Under the pieces are notes generated by a model that saw nothing but the letters and a program-made list of their open reading frames with translations, was not told where the DNA came from and did no database searches. DNA of 41,267 nt from Geobacter sp. UBA6151 (GTDB lineage Bacteria > Desulfobacterota > Desulfuromonadia > Geobacterales > Pseudopelobacteraceae): positions 1 through 41,267 of the forward strand of contig DIUT01000010.1 in NCBI GenBank assembly GCA_002423105.1. Reading direction: 5' to 3'. The first letter of the stretch is position 1. Every line of letters starts with the position of its first letter. Shown one piece after another: positions 7,602-15,794 of the stretch. Position numbers and translations under genes: made by a program.

Positions 7602-8948
7602 ATGACCAGGCTGGACGACAAGATTGAAGGCATTTACACTGATGTACTGAAACGTAACCCCGGCGAGACAGAATTCCATCAGGCGGTACTGGAAGTTCTG
7701 GAGTCCCTTGGGCCTGTCGTGGCAAAACATCCCGAGTATCTGGAGCGCAAGATCATCGAGCGGATCTGTGAGCCAGAGCGTCAGATCATCTTCCGGGTGC
7801 CCTGGCAGGACGACAAGGGACAGGTTCATATCAACCGTGGTTTCAGGGTTGAGTTCAACAGCTCTCTGGGTCCTTATAAAGGCGGCCTTCGTTTCCATCC
7901 CTCCGTATATCTGGGTATCATCAAATTTCTGGGCTTCGAGCAAATTTTTAAAAACTCCCTGACCGGCATGCCGATTGGCGGAGGCAAGGGCGGTTCCGAT
8001 TTCGATCCCAAAGGCAAGTCAGACGATGAAGTCATGCGTTTCTGCCAAAGTTTCATGACTGAACTGTACCGTCACCTGGGCGAACACACCGACGTCCCGG
8101 CCGGTGATATTGGCGTGGGCGGTCGTGAAATCGGCTACATGTTCGGCCAGTACAAGCGGATCACCAACCGTTACGAGCCCGGTGTTCTGACCGGTAAAGG
8201 CCTGACCTGGGGCGGTTCGCTGGTACGCACCGAGGCAACCGGTTATGGTGCCACCTTCTTTATTAACGAAGCCCTGAAGGTCCGGAAGGATACCTTTGAA
8301 GGTAAAGTGTGCACGGTATCGGGCTCGGGCAACGTGGCTATCTACACCATCGAGAAGATCCACCAGTTGGGCGGCACGTGCGTAGCCTGTTCAGACAGCA
8401 ACGGCGTCATCTATCATGAGAAAGGTCTTGATCTTGACATGATCAAGCAGCTCAAGGAAGTGGAGCGCCGCCGCATCTCTGACTACGTAACCAAGCATAA
8501 GGATGCAAAGTACATTCCAAATGGAAATATCTGGGATATTCCTTGTCAGGTTGCCATGCCTTCCGCTACCCAGAACGAGATAAACGGCAAGGATGCCGCA
8601 ACGCTGGTGAAAAACGGTTGTATAGCAGTCGGCGAAGGGGCAAACATGCCCACCACGCCGGAAGGGGTCAAGGTGTTCCTTGATGCCAAAATTGCCTACG
8701 GACCGGGCAAGGCTGCCAACGCAGGAGGCGTTGCCACCTCGGCGCTGGAGATGCAACAGAATGCCCAGCGTGATTCCTGGACCTTTGAGGACACCGAGGC
8801 CAAGCTGGAAAATATCATGAAAAACATCCATCGCAACTGCTACGAGACCGCAGCTGAGTACGGCGCGCCGGGCAACTATGTTATGGGTGCCAATGTCTGC
8901 GGCTTTATCAAGGTTGCCAATGCCATGGTTGCCCACGGTTTGGTGTAA
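7602..8948 (+). CDS. gdhA: Glutamate dehydrogenase (hexameric, NADP type)
   Basis: 448 residues, the normal length for the 50-kDa class. A perfect AAGGAGG lies upstream of the ATG. Substrate-site residues are in PYKGGLRFHP (91-100), GGGKGG with Lys129, and PAGDIGVGGREIGYMFG with Asp169. The Rossmann domain has GSGNVA at 241-246, and CSDSNG at the end of the second strand suits NADPH. The enzyme makes glutamate from 2-oxoglutarate and ammonium. It is a single-gene transcript, divergent from etfB, with a candidate sigma-54 promoter at 7530, so nitrogen status may control it. A repeat element begins at its stop codon. Confidence 0.96.
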   Translation: MTRLDDKIEGIYTDVLKRNPGETEFHQAVLEVLESLGPVVAKHPEYLERKIIERICEPERQIIFRVPWQDDKGQVHINRGFRVEFNSSLGPYKGGLRFHPSVYLGIIKFLGFEQIFKNSLTGMPIGGGKGGSDFDPKGKSDDEVMRFCQSFMTELYRHLGEHTDVPAGDIGVGGREIGYMFGQYKRITNRYEPGVLTGKGLTWGGSLVRTEATGYGATFFINEALKVRKDTFEGKVCTVSGSGNVAIYTIEKIHQLGGTCVACSDSNGVIYHEKGLDLDMIKQLKEVERRRISDYVTKHKDAKYIPNGNIWDIPCQVAMPSATQNEINGKDAATLVKNGCIAVGEGANMPTTPEGVKVFLDAKIAYGPGKAANAGGVATSALEMQQNAQRDSWTFEDTEAKLENIMKNIHRNCYETAAEYGAPGNYVMGANVCGFIKVANAMVAHGLV

Positions 8949-9069
8949 CCGATTCCATATCAAAGCGTCTTCTTCGTTGGCTTGTCATCGGCTCCTCGAC
9001 GTATTGTCAGATACGCCTGCGTCGCTGATCTCCTCGCCGCCTTGAATCCATCTTTGATCTGAAATCGGT
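8948..9069. repeat. Intergenic repeat element with inverted ends (copy 1)
   Basis: A 122-bp unit whose ends, ACCGATTCCATATCAAAG and CTTTGATCTGAAATCGGT, pair at 16 of 18 positions. An inner hairpin (GTAT...ATAC, then GACG/CGTC) lies in the middle. The core text (CTCCTCG, CGTA...TACGC, CCTTGAA-like tail) resembles the element at 38324-38442. The left end overlaps the last base of the gdhA stop codon. Confidence 0.65.
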
Positions 9070-9111
9070 ATAGGAAGCACGCGAGTAACTGTATTGAAAA
9101 TATCTGAACAT

Positions 9112-9140
9112 AAAGCCCGGCCATGTGCCGGGCTTTTTTA
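9112..9140 (+). terminator. Rho-independent terminator after gdhA
   Basis: A 10-bp stem AAAGCCCGGC / GCCGGGCTTT with a 5-base loop runs into a T tract. It follows the repeat element and precedes the siaC-like operon. Confidence 0.85.
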
Positions 9141-9200
9141 TGGGTGCAGATTATGGCTTGAATACCCGGTTTACGTGATACAAATACCGACACTCATCAC

Positions 9201-9232
9201 TTGACAACCTGACACGGATTGAGGCTTATTAT
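9201..9232 (+). promoter_or_regulatory. Possible sigma-70 promoter of the siaC-like operon
   Basis: A perfect TTGACA (9201-9206) is followed by CTTATT at an 18-base and TATTAT at a 20-base spacing. The first spacing is usual with a poorer hexamer, the second long with a better one. The site lies about 45 bases before the start at 9279. Confidence 0.4.
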
Positions 9233-9278
9233 CGACGATAAAACCAAGATAAAAAGTTTATTGCGATCAGGAGTCACC

Positions 9279-9656
9279 ATGCCGACGCTCGACATTCCAA
9301 AAACAACCTCCACACCACAGATTCATTTTGATGCTGCTGAGAATATTCTGCGAATATCCGGGGAATCCTACCCGGAAAACTCTTTTGAATTCTATGCTCA
9401 GGTATTCGGATGGGTGAAAGAATTCCTTGCGGAGCAGCATGCGCTCGATCTGGAGATCAATGTCAGTTACTTGAATAGCAGCAGCACAAAATGCCTGCTT
9501 GACCTGCTTGACCTGCTGGAGGGCTATCACGGCAAGGGGGCCAGGGTTGCTATTGTCTGGCGCTATGACAAGGACAATCCCCGTTCCCGTGGATTGGCGA
9601 TGGAGTTTCAGGAAGAGGTCACTTTTCCGTTCACTATTGCGGAATATGAAGAGTAA
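9279..9656 (+). CDS. SiaC-like phosphoprotein (DUF1987)
   Basis: 125 residues from the ATG at 9279, which has AGGAG 5 bases upstream; the frame is open for 20 more codons but without a ribosome site. Family marks are TPQIHFDAAENILRISGESYPENS near the N-terminus and NVSYLNSSSTKCLLDLLDLLE, where Ser67-Thr70 cover the phosphorylated Ser/Thr position of SiaC. In Pseudomonas SiaC is phosphorylated by the kinase SiaB, dephosphorylated by the PP2C phosphatase SiaA, and in the dephospho form activates the diguanylate cyclase SiaD. Here a SiaA-like phosphatase is encoded three genes on, but no SiaB or SiaD lies in the window. The partner pairing is inference from family and context. Confidence 0.85.
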   Translation: MPTLDIPKTTSTPQIHFDAAENILRISGESYPENSFEFYAQVFGWVKEFLAEQHALDLEINVSYLNSSSTKCLLDLLDLLEGYHGKGARVAIVWRYDKDNPRSRGLAMEFQEEVTFPFTIAEYEE

Positions 9657-9673
9657 GCCCGGGAGAAATACTT

Positions 9674-11050
9674 ATGCAGACTCGGATGATTGCACTTTTG
9701 TTGACAATAATGACAGCCACGGGTTCTCCGGCGTTGGGGAGCGAACTTGATGAGCTGAAATCCGAAGTGCGCAGGTTGTTGCAGCGGATTGAACAACTGG
9801 AAGAGCGCCAGAAAAAAGAGGCGCTACAACCGGCAAAACCTGTGGAGGCCATGAAGCCGGTGGAAACAGTCAAAGTTGCCGTACCGGTTATGGCAGGCGC
9901 CATGCCGGGCTCTATCCTGATACCGGGTACGGACACTTCAATCAAGATTTACGGCAATGTACGTGTGGATGCCACCTATGATACGGCAGGCCGCAACAAT
10001 GATATCCGCAACAATGACTGGGCTTCCGCCGTCTTTGCCCAGCCTCTGGACAGTAACAGTGCTAACCGCCAGCGGGAAAACCAGTTTTACGGAACCGCTC
10101 GCGCCAGCCGTCTCGGTGTGGTAACCAGCACCCCTACGCCGCTGGGAGAGCTGGAAGTCAAGTTTGAGGGTGATTTCAACGCACCTAACGACTACATGGG
10201 GGAGCTCGGTTCCAATGGCGTCATGTTCCGACTGCGCCATGCCTATGGCCGTCTGGGCAACCTGCTGGTTGGCCAGACTTGGTCCAACTTCATCGATCTG
10301 CGCTCCTATCCGGAAACCGTTGATTTTAACCCCTCCGGAGATGTGACGCTCATCCGTCAGGCGCAACTGCGCTACACGCTTCCACTGGGCAGTTCCGCAT
10401 TGGCGCTCTCCGTGGAGAACCCGGAAAGCCTTTCGAGTCTTCCGCCGTTGCAGACCCTTTCCAACGGAGGTCGTAACGACTTTGACCGTATGCCGGATTT
10501 TACGGCCAACTGGACCTGGAACAGTGAGCATGCGCACCTCTCGCTCCGTGCCGCAACCATGGAATACCGTAACGATCACCACAGCAAGCGCGGCTACGCC
10601 CTGGGGCTGGGCGGCAGCAGCAAGTTGGGGCCGGGTACTCTGGTTGCGGGTGTTCAGGGGGGTGAAGGGATTGGCCGATATATGTTCAATGCCATCATGC
10701 AAGGCGCGACTGATACCGGCACGGGACTGCAGCTCTGGAAAGCTGCCGGTATGCATTTGGGCTATAACATGCCCTGGACCCCCACATTGCGTTCGAATTT
10801 CATCCTGAGCCGTACCGTTTTTGCAAACAATGCGACGGCTGATGTTTATCAGCGGGGGCTATGGTCCGGCAAGGTTGATGAATTCGTGCCCAACAAGCGG
10901 GTGGACCAGGCATTTGTGAACCTTTTCTGGAATATTACCAAGAATGTGGAGACCGGCTTGGAGTACGCCTGGGGCAGACGGTTTACCTTTAACGGGGAAA
11001 AAGGGACGCAGCAGCGGATTAACGCAATGATACAGTACAATCTGCCATAG
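9674..11050 (+). CDS. DcaP-like outer-membrane porin
   Basis: 458 residues. A signal peptide (about 1-22, cut near ALGS) is followed by a short coiled coil (about 24-50, ELDELKSEVRRLLQRIEQLEERQKK), which is usual for DcaP-type trimers, and a Pro/Val-rich linker. The barrel begins at PGSILIPGTDTSIKIYGNVRVDATYD and continues as alternating amphipathic strands to a C-terminus of type ...NAMIQYNLP. RASRLGVVTSTPTPLGELEVKFEGDF and FGRLRN-like LRHAYGRLGNLLVGQTWSNF match the porin family. It would let small organic or anionic solutes cross the outer membrane. The gene starts 17 bases after the siaC-like stop and is followed after 43 bases by a periplasmic binding protein, so all may be one transcript. 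Confidence 0.8.
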   Translation: MQTRMIALLLTIMTATGSPALGSELDELKSEVRRLLQRIEQLEERQKKEALQPAKPVEAMKPVETVKVAVPVMAGAMPGSILIPGTDTSIKIYGNVRVDATYDTAGRNNDIRNNDWASAVFAQPLDSNSANRQRENQFYGTARASRLGVVTSTPTPLGELEVKFEGDFNAPNDYMGELGSNGVMFRLRHAYGRLGNLLVGQTWSNFIDLRSYPETVDFNPSGDVTLIRQAQLRYTLPLGSSALALSVENPESLSSLPPLQTLSNGGRNDFDRMPDFTANWTWNSEHAHLSLRAATMEYRNDHHSKRGYALGLGGSSKLGPGTLVAGVQGGEGIGRYMFNAIMQGATDTGTGLQLWKAAGMHLGYNMPWTPTLRSNFILSRTVFANNATADVYQRGLWSGKVDEFVPNKRVDQAFVNLFWNITKNVETGLEYAWGRRFTFNGEKGTQQRINAMIQYNLP

Positions 11051-11093
11051 ATCGGGAAAACAGTATGCTGCTGTCTGTAAAGGAGATGGACTC

Positions 11094-12095
11094 ATGAGAC
11101 GTGACAATCCCGGAATTTGGAAAACCATGACTGTTGTCAGTCTGCTGTTGTGCCTGCTGTTGGCGGCAAGCGTAGGGGCATCGCAGGCCAGGATGATTCG
11201 TGTGGGGGTGACGCAGATCGCTTCCCATGCCGCCCTGGATGCTGACCAGAAAGGGTTTGAAGCCGCCCTGGCCAGCGCTGGATTCAAGGAGGGGGTTTCC
11301 ATTGTCTATGATCGCCAGAATGCGCAGGGTGATATGGCAAAGGCCGGCGTCATAGCCCGCAAATTCGTTGATGACAAGGTTGACCTGATTCACAGTATCG
11401 CCACTCCCACCACCCAGGCCGTGGTGAAGAGCACCAATAAAATTCCGATTATTTTCTCCTCCATCACCGATCCGGTAAATGCCGGTATTGTCCCGAAGGA
11501 CAGCGCACCTGGCAAAAAGTCCGGCACCAACGTGACCGGTGTCAGTGATTTGTGGCCGGTGGCACTGCAGATGGAGACCTACGCCAAATTTGTTCCCAAA
11601 GTCAAAAAATGGGGGACAATCTATAACCCGGCCGAAGCTAATTCGATGATGCACATCAAAGCGATGCGCGATGCCGCCAAAAAGCTGGGGCTGGAACTGG
11701 TGGAGGTAACCATCTCCCATAGCCGGGAGGTGGCCGGGGCAGCGGCCTCGCTGGTGGGTAAGGCGCAGGCTATCACCATTACCTCCGATAATACGACTGT
11801 TACCGACCTGGAAGCGATTGTGGCGGTCTGCAACAAACACAAGATCGCGCTTTTTGCCGGTGATGTGGATAGCGTTTCACGGGGAGCGGTTGCCGCCTAT
11901 GGTCTGGATTACTATCTGGTGGGCTATTCAGCAGGCAAAAAAGCGGCGCTGGTTCTAAAAGGGGTAAAACCGGCTGATATCCCCTGGGGGCCGGTGGAAA
12001 AATTCAGTCTGGTCATCAACGAGAAGGCGGCCAGGGCGCAAGGGGTGACCATTGCTCCGGCCATGCTGAAGAAGGCTGACAAGGTGTTGAAGTAA
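11094..12095 (+). CDS. Periplasmic binding protein (ABC_sub_bind / TrpX type), no transporter nearby
   Basis: 333 residues with an AAGGAGATG ribosome site. Residues 1-32 form a signal peptide (hydrophobic VVSLLLCLLLAASVG, then ASQA). The mature part has the two-lobed binding-protein pattern of PF04392: RVGVTQIASHAALDADQKGFEAAL, DLIHSIATPTTQAVV, IPIIFSSITDPVNAGIV, GTNVTGVSDL, WGTIYNPAEANS and the second-lobe ALFAGDVDSVSRGAVAAYGLDYYLVGYSAG. Members bind tryptophan, phenylalanine or other small ligands. No permease or ATPase gene is adjacent; the next gene is a membrane PP2C phosphatase. It may thus serve as a ligand sensor rather than a transporter part, which is inference. Confidence 0.85.
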   Translation: MRRDNPGIWKTMTVVSLLLCLLLAASVGASQARMIRVGVTQIASHAALDADQKGFEAALASAGFKEGVSIVYDRQNAQGDMAKAGVIARKFVDDKVDLIHSIATPTTQAVVKSTNKIPIIFSSITDPVNAGIVPKDSAPGKKSGTNVTGVSDLWPVALQMETYAKFVPKVKKWGTIYNPAEANSMMHIKAMRDAAKKLGLELVEVTISHSREVAGAAASLVGKAQAITITSDNTTVTDLEAIVAVCNKHKIALFAGDVDSVSRGAVAAYGLDYYLVGYSAGKKAALVLKGVKPADIPWGPVEKFSLVINEKAARAQGVTIAPAMLKKADKVLK

Positions 12096-12127
12096 CGCTC
12101 CGCACAAAAATCAGGCAGAGGTTGTCC

Positions 12128-13594
12128 ATGCGTTTTCTGAATAGTGTCAAAGCGTTGTATATGGCCGTGGGAATTCTGTTCCTGACCATCGCGCTTGGCT
12201 CGTATGTTGACATCAAAAACGAGGAAATGCATGCCCGGCATCTGGAGGTCAACACCGGACTGGAACGGATGGTGCGCCTGAATCAGGAACTGACCGGCAT
12301 GCTTCTGATCGCCGCCCTTGAACAGAACACGCTGCGTACTGCCAGCTATGACACCTTGAATAACGATCTGGACACCACCATCCAGACCGTGGTGTCCCTT
12401 ACGGAAAATCAAAACCTGTCACAGGAAATTTCCGCCCTGAGCGAGGGGCGGCAAAAATTGCGGCACATTGAAGAACAGGCCATGGAGCTGATGCGAGAGG
12501 ACAAGTGGAGTAAAGCACGCAATCTCTTGTCTGACGATGCCTACGTGCTTGCCAGAAAAACTTCTGAAATAGACAGTGAAACCGCAGTGGGAGCCGTAAC
12601 CGGCGAACTGGCCGCCACGGCGCAGCGTTTCGGCAGAATCAGGACAACCTCACTCTCCATGCGTATTGGTGCCCTGGTGCTGCTGGTCTGGGTGGGGGTC
12701 ATGTTTTCCCGGAGAACCCGTGCCGACCTGGCGGAACAGGTTCGTTTGCGGGAAGAGCTTGCGGTGGCGAACGAAGTGCTGGAAGAACGGGTGCAGGAAC
12801 GGACCGTGGAGCTTTCGGCAGCCAACCGGATGCTGGAAAATACCCAGAGCAAGATCATGCAGAGCATCCGTTATGCCCGTATCATCCAGACCTCCATGCT
12901 GCCGGACCAGGAACTGCGGGAGCGCTGCCTCGGCGAACATTTTGTGCTGTACCGCCCCAAAGAACTGGTGGGCGGGGATTTCTACTATCTGCGGGAATAC
13001 CCCGGACATGTTCTGCTGGCTGTCATTGACTGCACCGGACATGGCATCCCCGGCGCATTCATGACCATGACCGTCAACTCGGTGCTGAACCGGGTGGTGG
13101 ATGTGACCTGTAACGATGACCCGTCCCGTATTCTCTCCGAACTCAACTGCGTACTGCGTCAAACCCTGAAGATGCGGGAGGTGGATGCCGGACTGGATAT
13201 CGCTCTCTGCAAGGTTGATCGCGGTACAGGCCGTTTGATCTTTGCCGGAGCAGGGCTGTCACTCTTTGTGCTTTCTGCCGGAGAACTGCGGGAAATCCCC
13301 GGTGATCGCCAGCGGGTGGGCTATAAGGGCTCCCGGTTGGAGTTCTCCTACACCAACCACGAACTGGCTCTGTCGCCGGGAGATGCCTGTTATCTGACCA
13401 CTGACGGTATTCTGGATGATGCGGGCGGACCAAAGGGGTTTGGCTTCGGTGCGGAGCGGTTCATGGCAATGCTCAGTGCAGATGCCCACCTTGCCATGGA
13501 CGCGCAGCTCGAGACCTTTGATCACACCCTGAACGACTACCGTGGCACCCATTCCCAGCGTGACGATATGACTATGATCGGTTTCAGAATTTAG
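12128..13594 (+). CDS. Membrane sensor PP2C/SpoIIE serine phosphatase (SiaA-like)
   Basis: 488 residues from the ATG at 12128 with AGAGG upstream (a TTG two codons earlier is unlikely). Transmembrane helix 1 (about 9-27), a helical periplasmic domain (28-175), helix 2 (about 178-195), a coiled-coil linker (about 200-245), then the SpoIIE/PP2C catalytic domain. Metal-binding Asp motifs are VGGDFYYL, DCTGHGIPGAF, TTDGILDD and the terminal QRDDMTMIGF. It would dephosphorylate a phospho-Ser/Thr partner in response to a periplasmic signal; the SiaC-like protein of the same cluster is the natural candidate. The HAMP domain found in Pseudomonas SiaA is not evident. Its TAG stop overlaps the TAA of the convergent radical SAM gene. 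Confidence 0.88.
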   Translation: MRFLNSVKALYMAVGILFLTIALGSYVDIKNEEMHARHLEVNTGLERMVRLNQELTGMLLIAALEQNTLRTASYDTLNNDLDTTIQTVVSLTENQNLSQEISALSEGRQKLRHIEEQAMELMREDKWSKARNLLSDDAYVLARKTSEIDSETAVGAVTGELAATAQRFGRIRTTSLSMRIGALVLLVWVGVMFSRRTRADLAEQVRLREELAVANEVLEERVQERTVELSAANRMLENTQSKIMQSIRYARIIQTSMLPDQELRERCLGEHFVLYRPKELVGGDFYYLREYPGHVLLAVIDCTGHGIPGAFMTMTVNSVLNRVVDVTCNDDPSRILSELNCVLRQTLKMREVDAGLDIALCKVDRGTGRLIFAGAGLSLFVLSAGELREIPGDRQRVGYKGSRLEFSYTNHELALSPGDACYLTTDGILDDAGGPKGFGFGAERFMAMLSADAHLAMDAQLETFDHTLNDYRGTHSQRDDMTMIGFRI

Positions 13595-15105
13595 CGGCTC
13601 CCGGCATTGGCAAAAAACGGGGCGTGGTTAGAGGTAAAAACCGGCGGGTCGCGTTTGATGATGGCGGCTATGGCCGGATGCCGCTTGAATTCCTGCTCCA
13701 GAAAGCGCCGCACCTTGCCGCGATGCCAGCCCGATGGATGGCTGAAGCCGGTATATAGCGACAAGTCTCCTTCGTAGAACAGTCCGGTGCCATGTTCCTG
13801 CGCCTCATCCCCGAAAAGCGGCATGTTGAAAATGGCCAGATTCAGAAAGGTGATCGCCTTGCTGTGGCGGAGGACAAAAGCCAGGGTCTGCCGTGCCGCC
13901 GCTTCATCCTCTGCCGGTGTGCCGAACAGCAGGTAACAGTAGACGGCTATTCCCGCAGCATGAAGATTCTCCAGCACCCGTGCCGCAACCTCCAGATCGA
14001 TCCCCTTCTGTAAGCTGTCCAGCACCTTCTGGCTTCCCGATTCCAGCCCCAGTTTCAGCATCACACAACCGGCCCGGCGCAGCCCGTGGCAGAAATGGGG
14101 GGCAGCCAACTGTTCATCAAAACGGGCAAAACCGTACCAGGGGGTTGCCAGGGGATGTTCCGTCAGGCGCTTCAGCAGTGCGGGGCTGATGGCATTGTCA
14201 GTGATATGCAACAGGGCTGGATGATACTTTGCAGCCAGGTTGTGGAGTTGTTCAATCGTATGGTCATGGGGGATTGGCTGCCAATGGTTGCCTTCAGCCT
14301 GTTCCGGACAGAAGGAACAGCGGTTCCACCAGCAGCCGGAGGCGGCGCTGTAGGGGATGATCGGGCCGGGGGCAAGGTAGTCATGCAGGGGAAACCGGTC
14401 GTAACAGGGGGCTGCTGCCGGATTTGAGGGCTGCCGGTCGTACAGGGACAGCAGTGCACTTTCGCCGGGCCCGGCGATCAGGTGATCCACCAGACCATCG
14501 AAAGGATTGTGCCAGCCCGGTCGTTGCAGCCAGGAGGTAACCAGGCCTCCACCCAGCAGGATGGTGACGTCAGGCGCCAGTTGCCGGATCAGGCCGATCA
14601 GGGCAAAGCTGCACAGGGCCTGGCTTAGATAGGTGAGAGAAATACCAACGGCAGATATGTCTTCCAGCAATGTCTCCATACGCTGTCTGAAAAAGGGGAA
14701 AAACGGATTCTGTTCAGGGTGGGCCGCTGCTGCCAACAGGTCGTTGCTGCGCAGGGGGGAGAGGGTGCCATGACGGTAGTCTGCCAGGCTTACGTCTGCC
14801 TGCCATGGCTGTCCCGTCAGTGCCAGCAGCCGGTTCAGGTCATTGACGGCGGTTGCGTAGCGACCGGGATTGTCATAGGTTCTGCGGTCCCGCAGGGCGG
14901 CGAGGTTGGCCTTCCGGTTGCGCCAGGCCCGCTTTGTCCAGGTGTCAGTGGCTGTCGGCTGCTGCTCCAGCAGCCAGAGCTGCCCTTCCAGATTGGCGTC
15001 CCAGATGCGGTGGGGAATGTCGTGGGTGGCAAGGGCCCCGGCCAGCCGGGCGATCCCGGCCGGTGGTTCACAGGCCTTGGCACAGGGGGGATGGATCAGC
15101 AGCAT
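13591..15105 (-). CDS. B12-binding-type radical SAM protein
   Basis: 504 residues. The N-terminus (LLIHPPCAKACEPPAGIARLAGAL) is the Rossmann-like segment of B12-binding radical SAM proteins; the central part has LLGGGLVTSW and LIAGPGE. The radical SAM core carries SGCWWNRCSFCPE, a C-x4-C-x2-C cluster motif as in some members of this superfamily, and later GLESGSQKVLDSLQKGID, which is the SAM-binding region. Substrate unknown: relatives include methyltransferases and thioether- or ring-forming enzymes. The true cobalamin DxHxxG motif is not visible, so B12 binding is doubtful. Start with AAAGG upstream. It is convergent with the phosphatase gene, sharing four bases at the stops. Confidence 0.75.
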   Translation of the reverse strand: MLLIHPPCAKACEPPAGIARLAGALATHDIPHRIWDANLEGQLWLLEQQPTATDTWTKRAWRNRKANLAALRDRRTYDNPGRYATAVNDLNRLLALTGQPWQADVSLADYRHGTLSPLRSNDLLAAAAHPEQNPFFPFFRQRMETLLEDISAVGISLTYLSQALCSFALIGLIRQLAPDVTILLGGGLVTSWLQRPGWHNPFDGLVDHLIAGPGESALLSLYDRQPSNPAAAPCYDRFPLHDYLAPGPIIPYSAASGCWWNRCSFCPEQAEGNHWQPIPHDHTIEQLHNLAAKYHPALLHITDNAISPALLKRLTEHPLATPWYGFARFDEQLAAPHFCHGLRRAGCVMLKLGLESGSQKVLDSLQKGIDLEVAARVLENLHAAGIAVYCYLLFGTPAEDEAAARQTLAFVLRHSKAITFLNLAIFNMPLFGDEAQEHGTGLFYEGDLSLYTGFSHPSGWHRGKVRRFLEQEFKRHPAIAAIIKRDPPVFTSNHAPFFANAGSR

Positions 15106-15360
15106 GGGGCGGGGACCTTTATCAATAACCTTCCATGTGAAAATACTCGAAATCAGGGTGACAGGGCTGTAGAGGCGCTGCTTGCCGCTCCCCGATCGGG
15201 CGAAGCAATAACTCGGAAATCATGGGTACGGAAGGCCGGTTTGTCAAACGTAATCTTTCCGTTTCAGGTTGTTGGTCAGATTGGCTCGTCTGGCATAGAG
15301 CGGTTTGCACAAGCGAATGCTGGTGGCTGATAAATGCCGGTAACTACCTGTTTATTTTAA

Positions 15361-15660
15361 TTGAATACAGCAAGCTGTAAATGTATAACCGGTAAAAGCC
15401 GTACCTGGATAAAGACTGTGGAGATCGTTGTTGAAAGGAAACAGTTGCCGCCGACAACGCAGAAGTGCATAGCGGATGATACACTTGTGCCGGTACAGAT
15501 TGCCTACGGTGCAAGAGAACTGGGAAAAATGGCCCGCTTGGCTGGTGGTAACTGGGATTCTGATGTCAAGCTATGGTACGTCCGGTTTGGCAACGTAAAA
15601 GGCACGGAACTGGAAAAGCATATAATATTGGATGCCGGATTAAAGCAGGGCGGCACCTGA
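15361..15660 (+). CDS. Small conserved-type protein next to palindromic repeats
   Basis: A 99-codon frame open from a TTG at 15361, without a convincing ribosome site, so the true start is uncertain and the gene may be a remnant. The readable core is KTVEIVVERKQLPP, VPVQIAYGARELGKMARLAGG, WDSDVKLWYVRFGNVKGTELEKHI. I recall similar short hypothetical proteins (Trp-rich, ending GTxLEKHI) from Geobacter-type genomes but cannot name a function. The codons for HIILDA overlap the first copy of the AATATT-centred palindrome series. The 255 bases before it (15106-15360) show no gene or clear signal. The local sequence is more AT-rich than its neighbours, suggesting an accessory segment. Confidence 0.5.
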   Translation: MNTASCKCITGKSRTWIKTVEIVVERKQLPPTTQKCIADDTLVPVQIAYGARELGKMARLAGGNWDSDVKLWYVRFGNVKGTELEKHIILDAGLKQGGT

Positions 15661-15744
15661 AAGCATCTAATATTATATACCACAAGGCATCTAATATTGG
15701 ATGCTGGCATGCAATACTATATACCGGCATATAATATTAGATAT
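15618..15744. repeat. Five AATATT-centred palindromic repeats
   Basis: Variants of GCATCTAATATTAGATGC lie at 15618-15635, 15663-15680, 15687-15704, 15707-15725 and 15727-15744. Each is a near-perfect palindrome of about 18 bases. The start-to-start spacing falls from 45 to 24 and then 20, 20. The ends alternate between GGATGC and ATATACC types. The first copy is inside the small ORF. No CRISPR-like constant repeat with unique spacers is present. Confidence 0.8.
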
Positions 15745-15794
15745 CAACGTGGGCTGGTGATTAAGTAGTTGGACAGTGTAAAAGGAATAACGAG

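Noticed and set aside
9938..10756. 272-codon minus-strand frame
   Set aside because: Antisense of the porin gene; no ribosome site, no recognisable domain.
15618..15744. CRISPR array
   Set aside because: Repeats are palindromic, only about 18 bases, vary in sequence, and the spacing is 2-27 bases with no unique spacers; no cas genes nearby.
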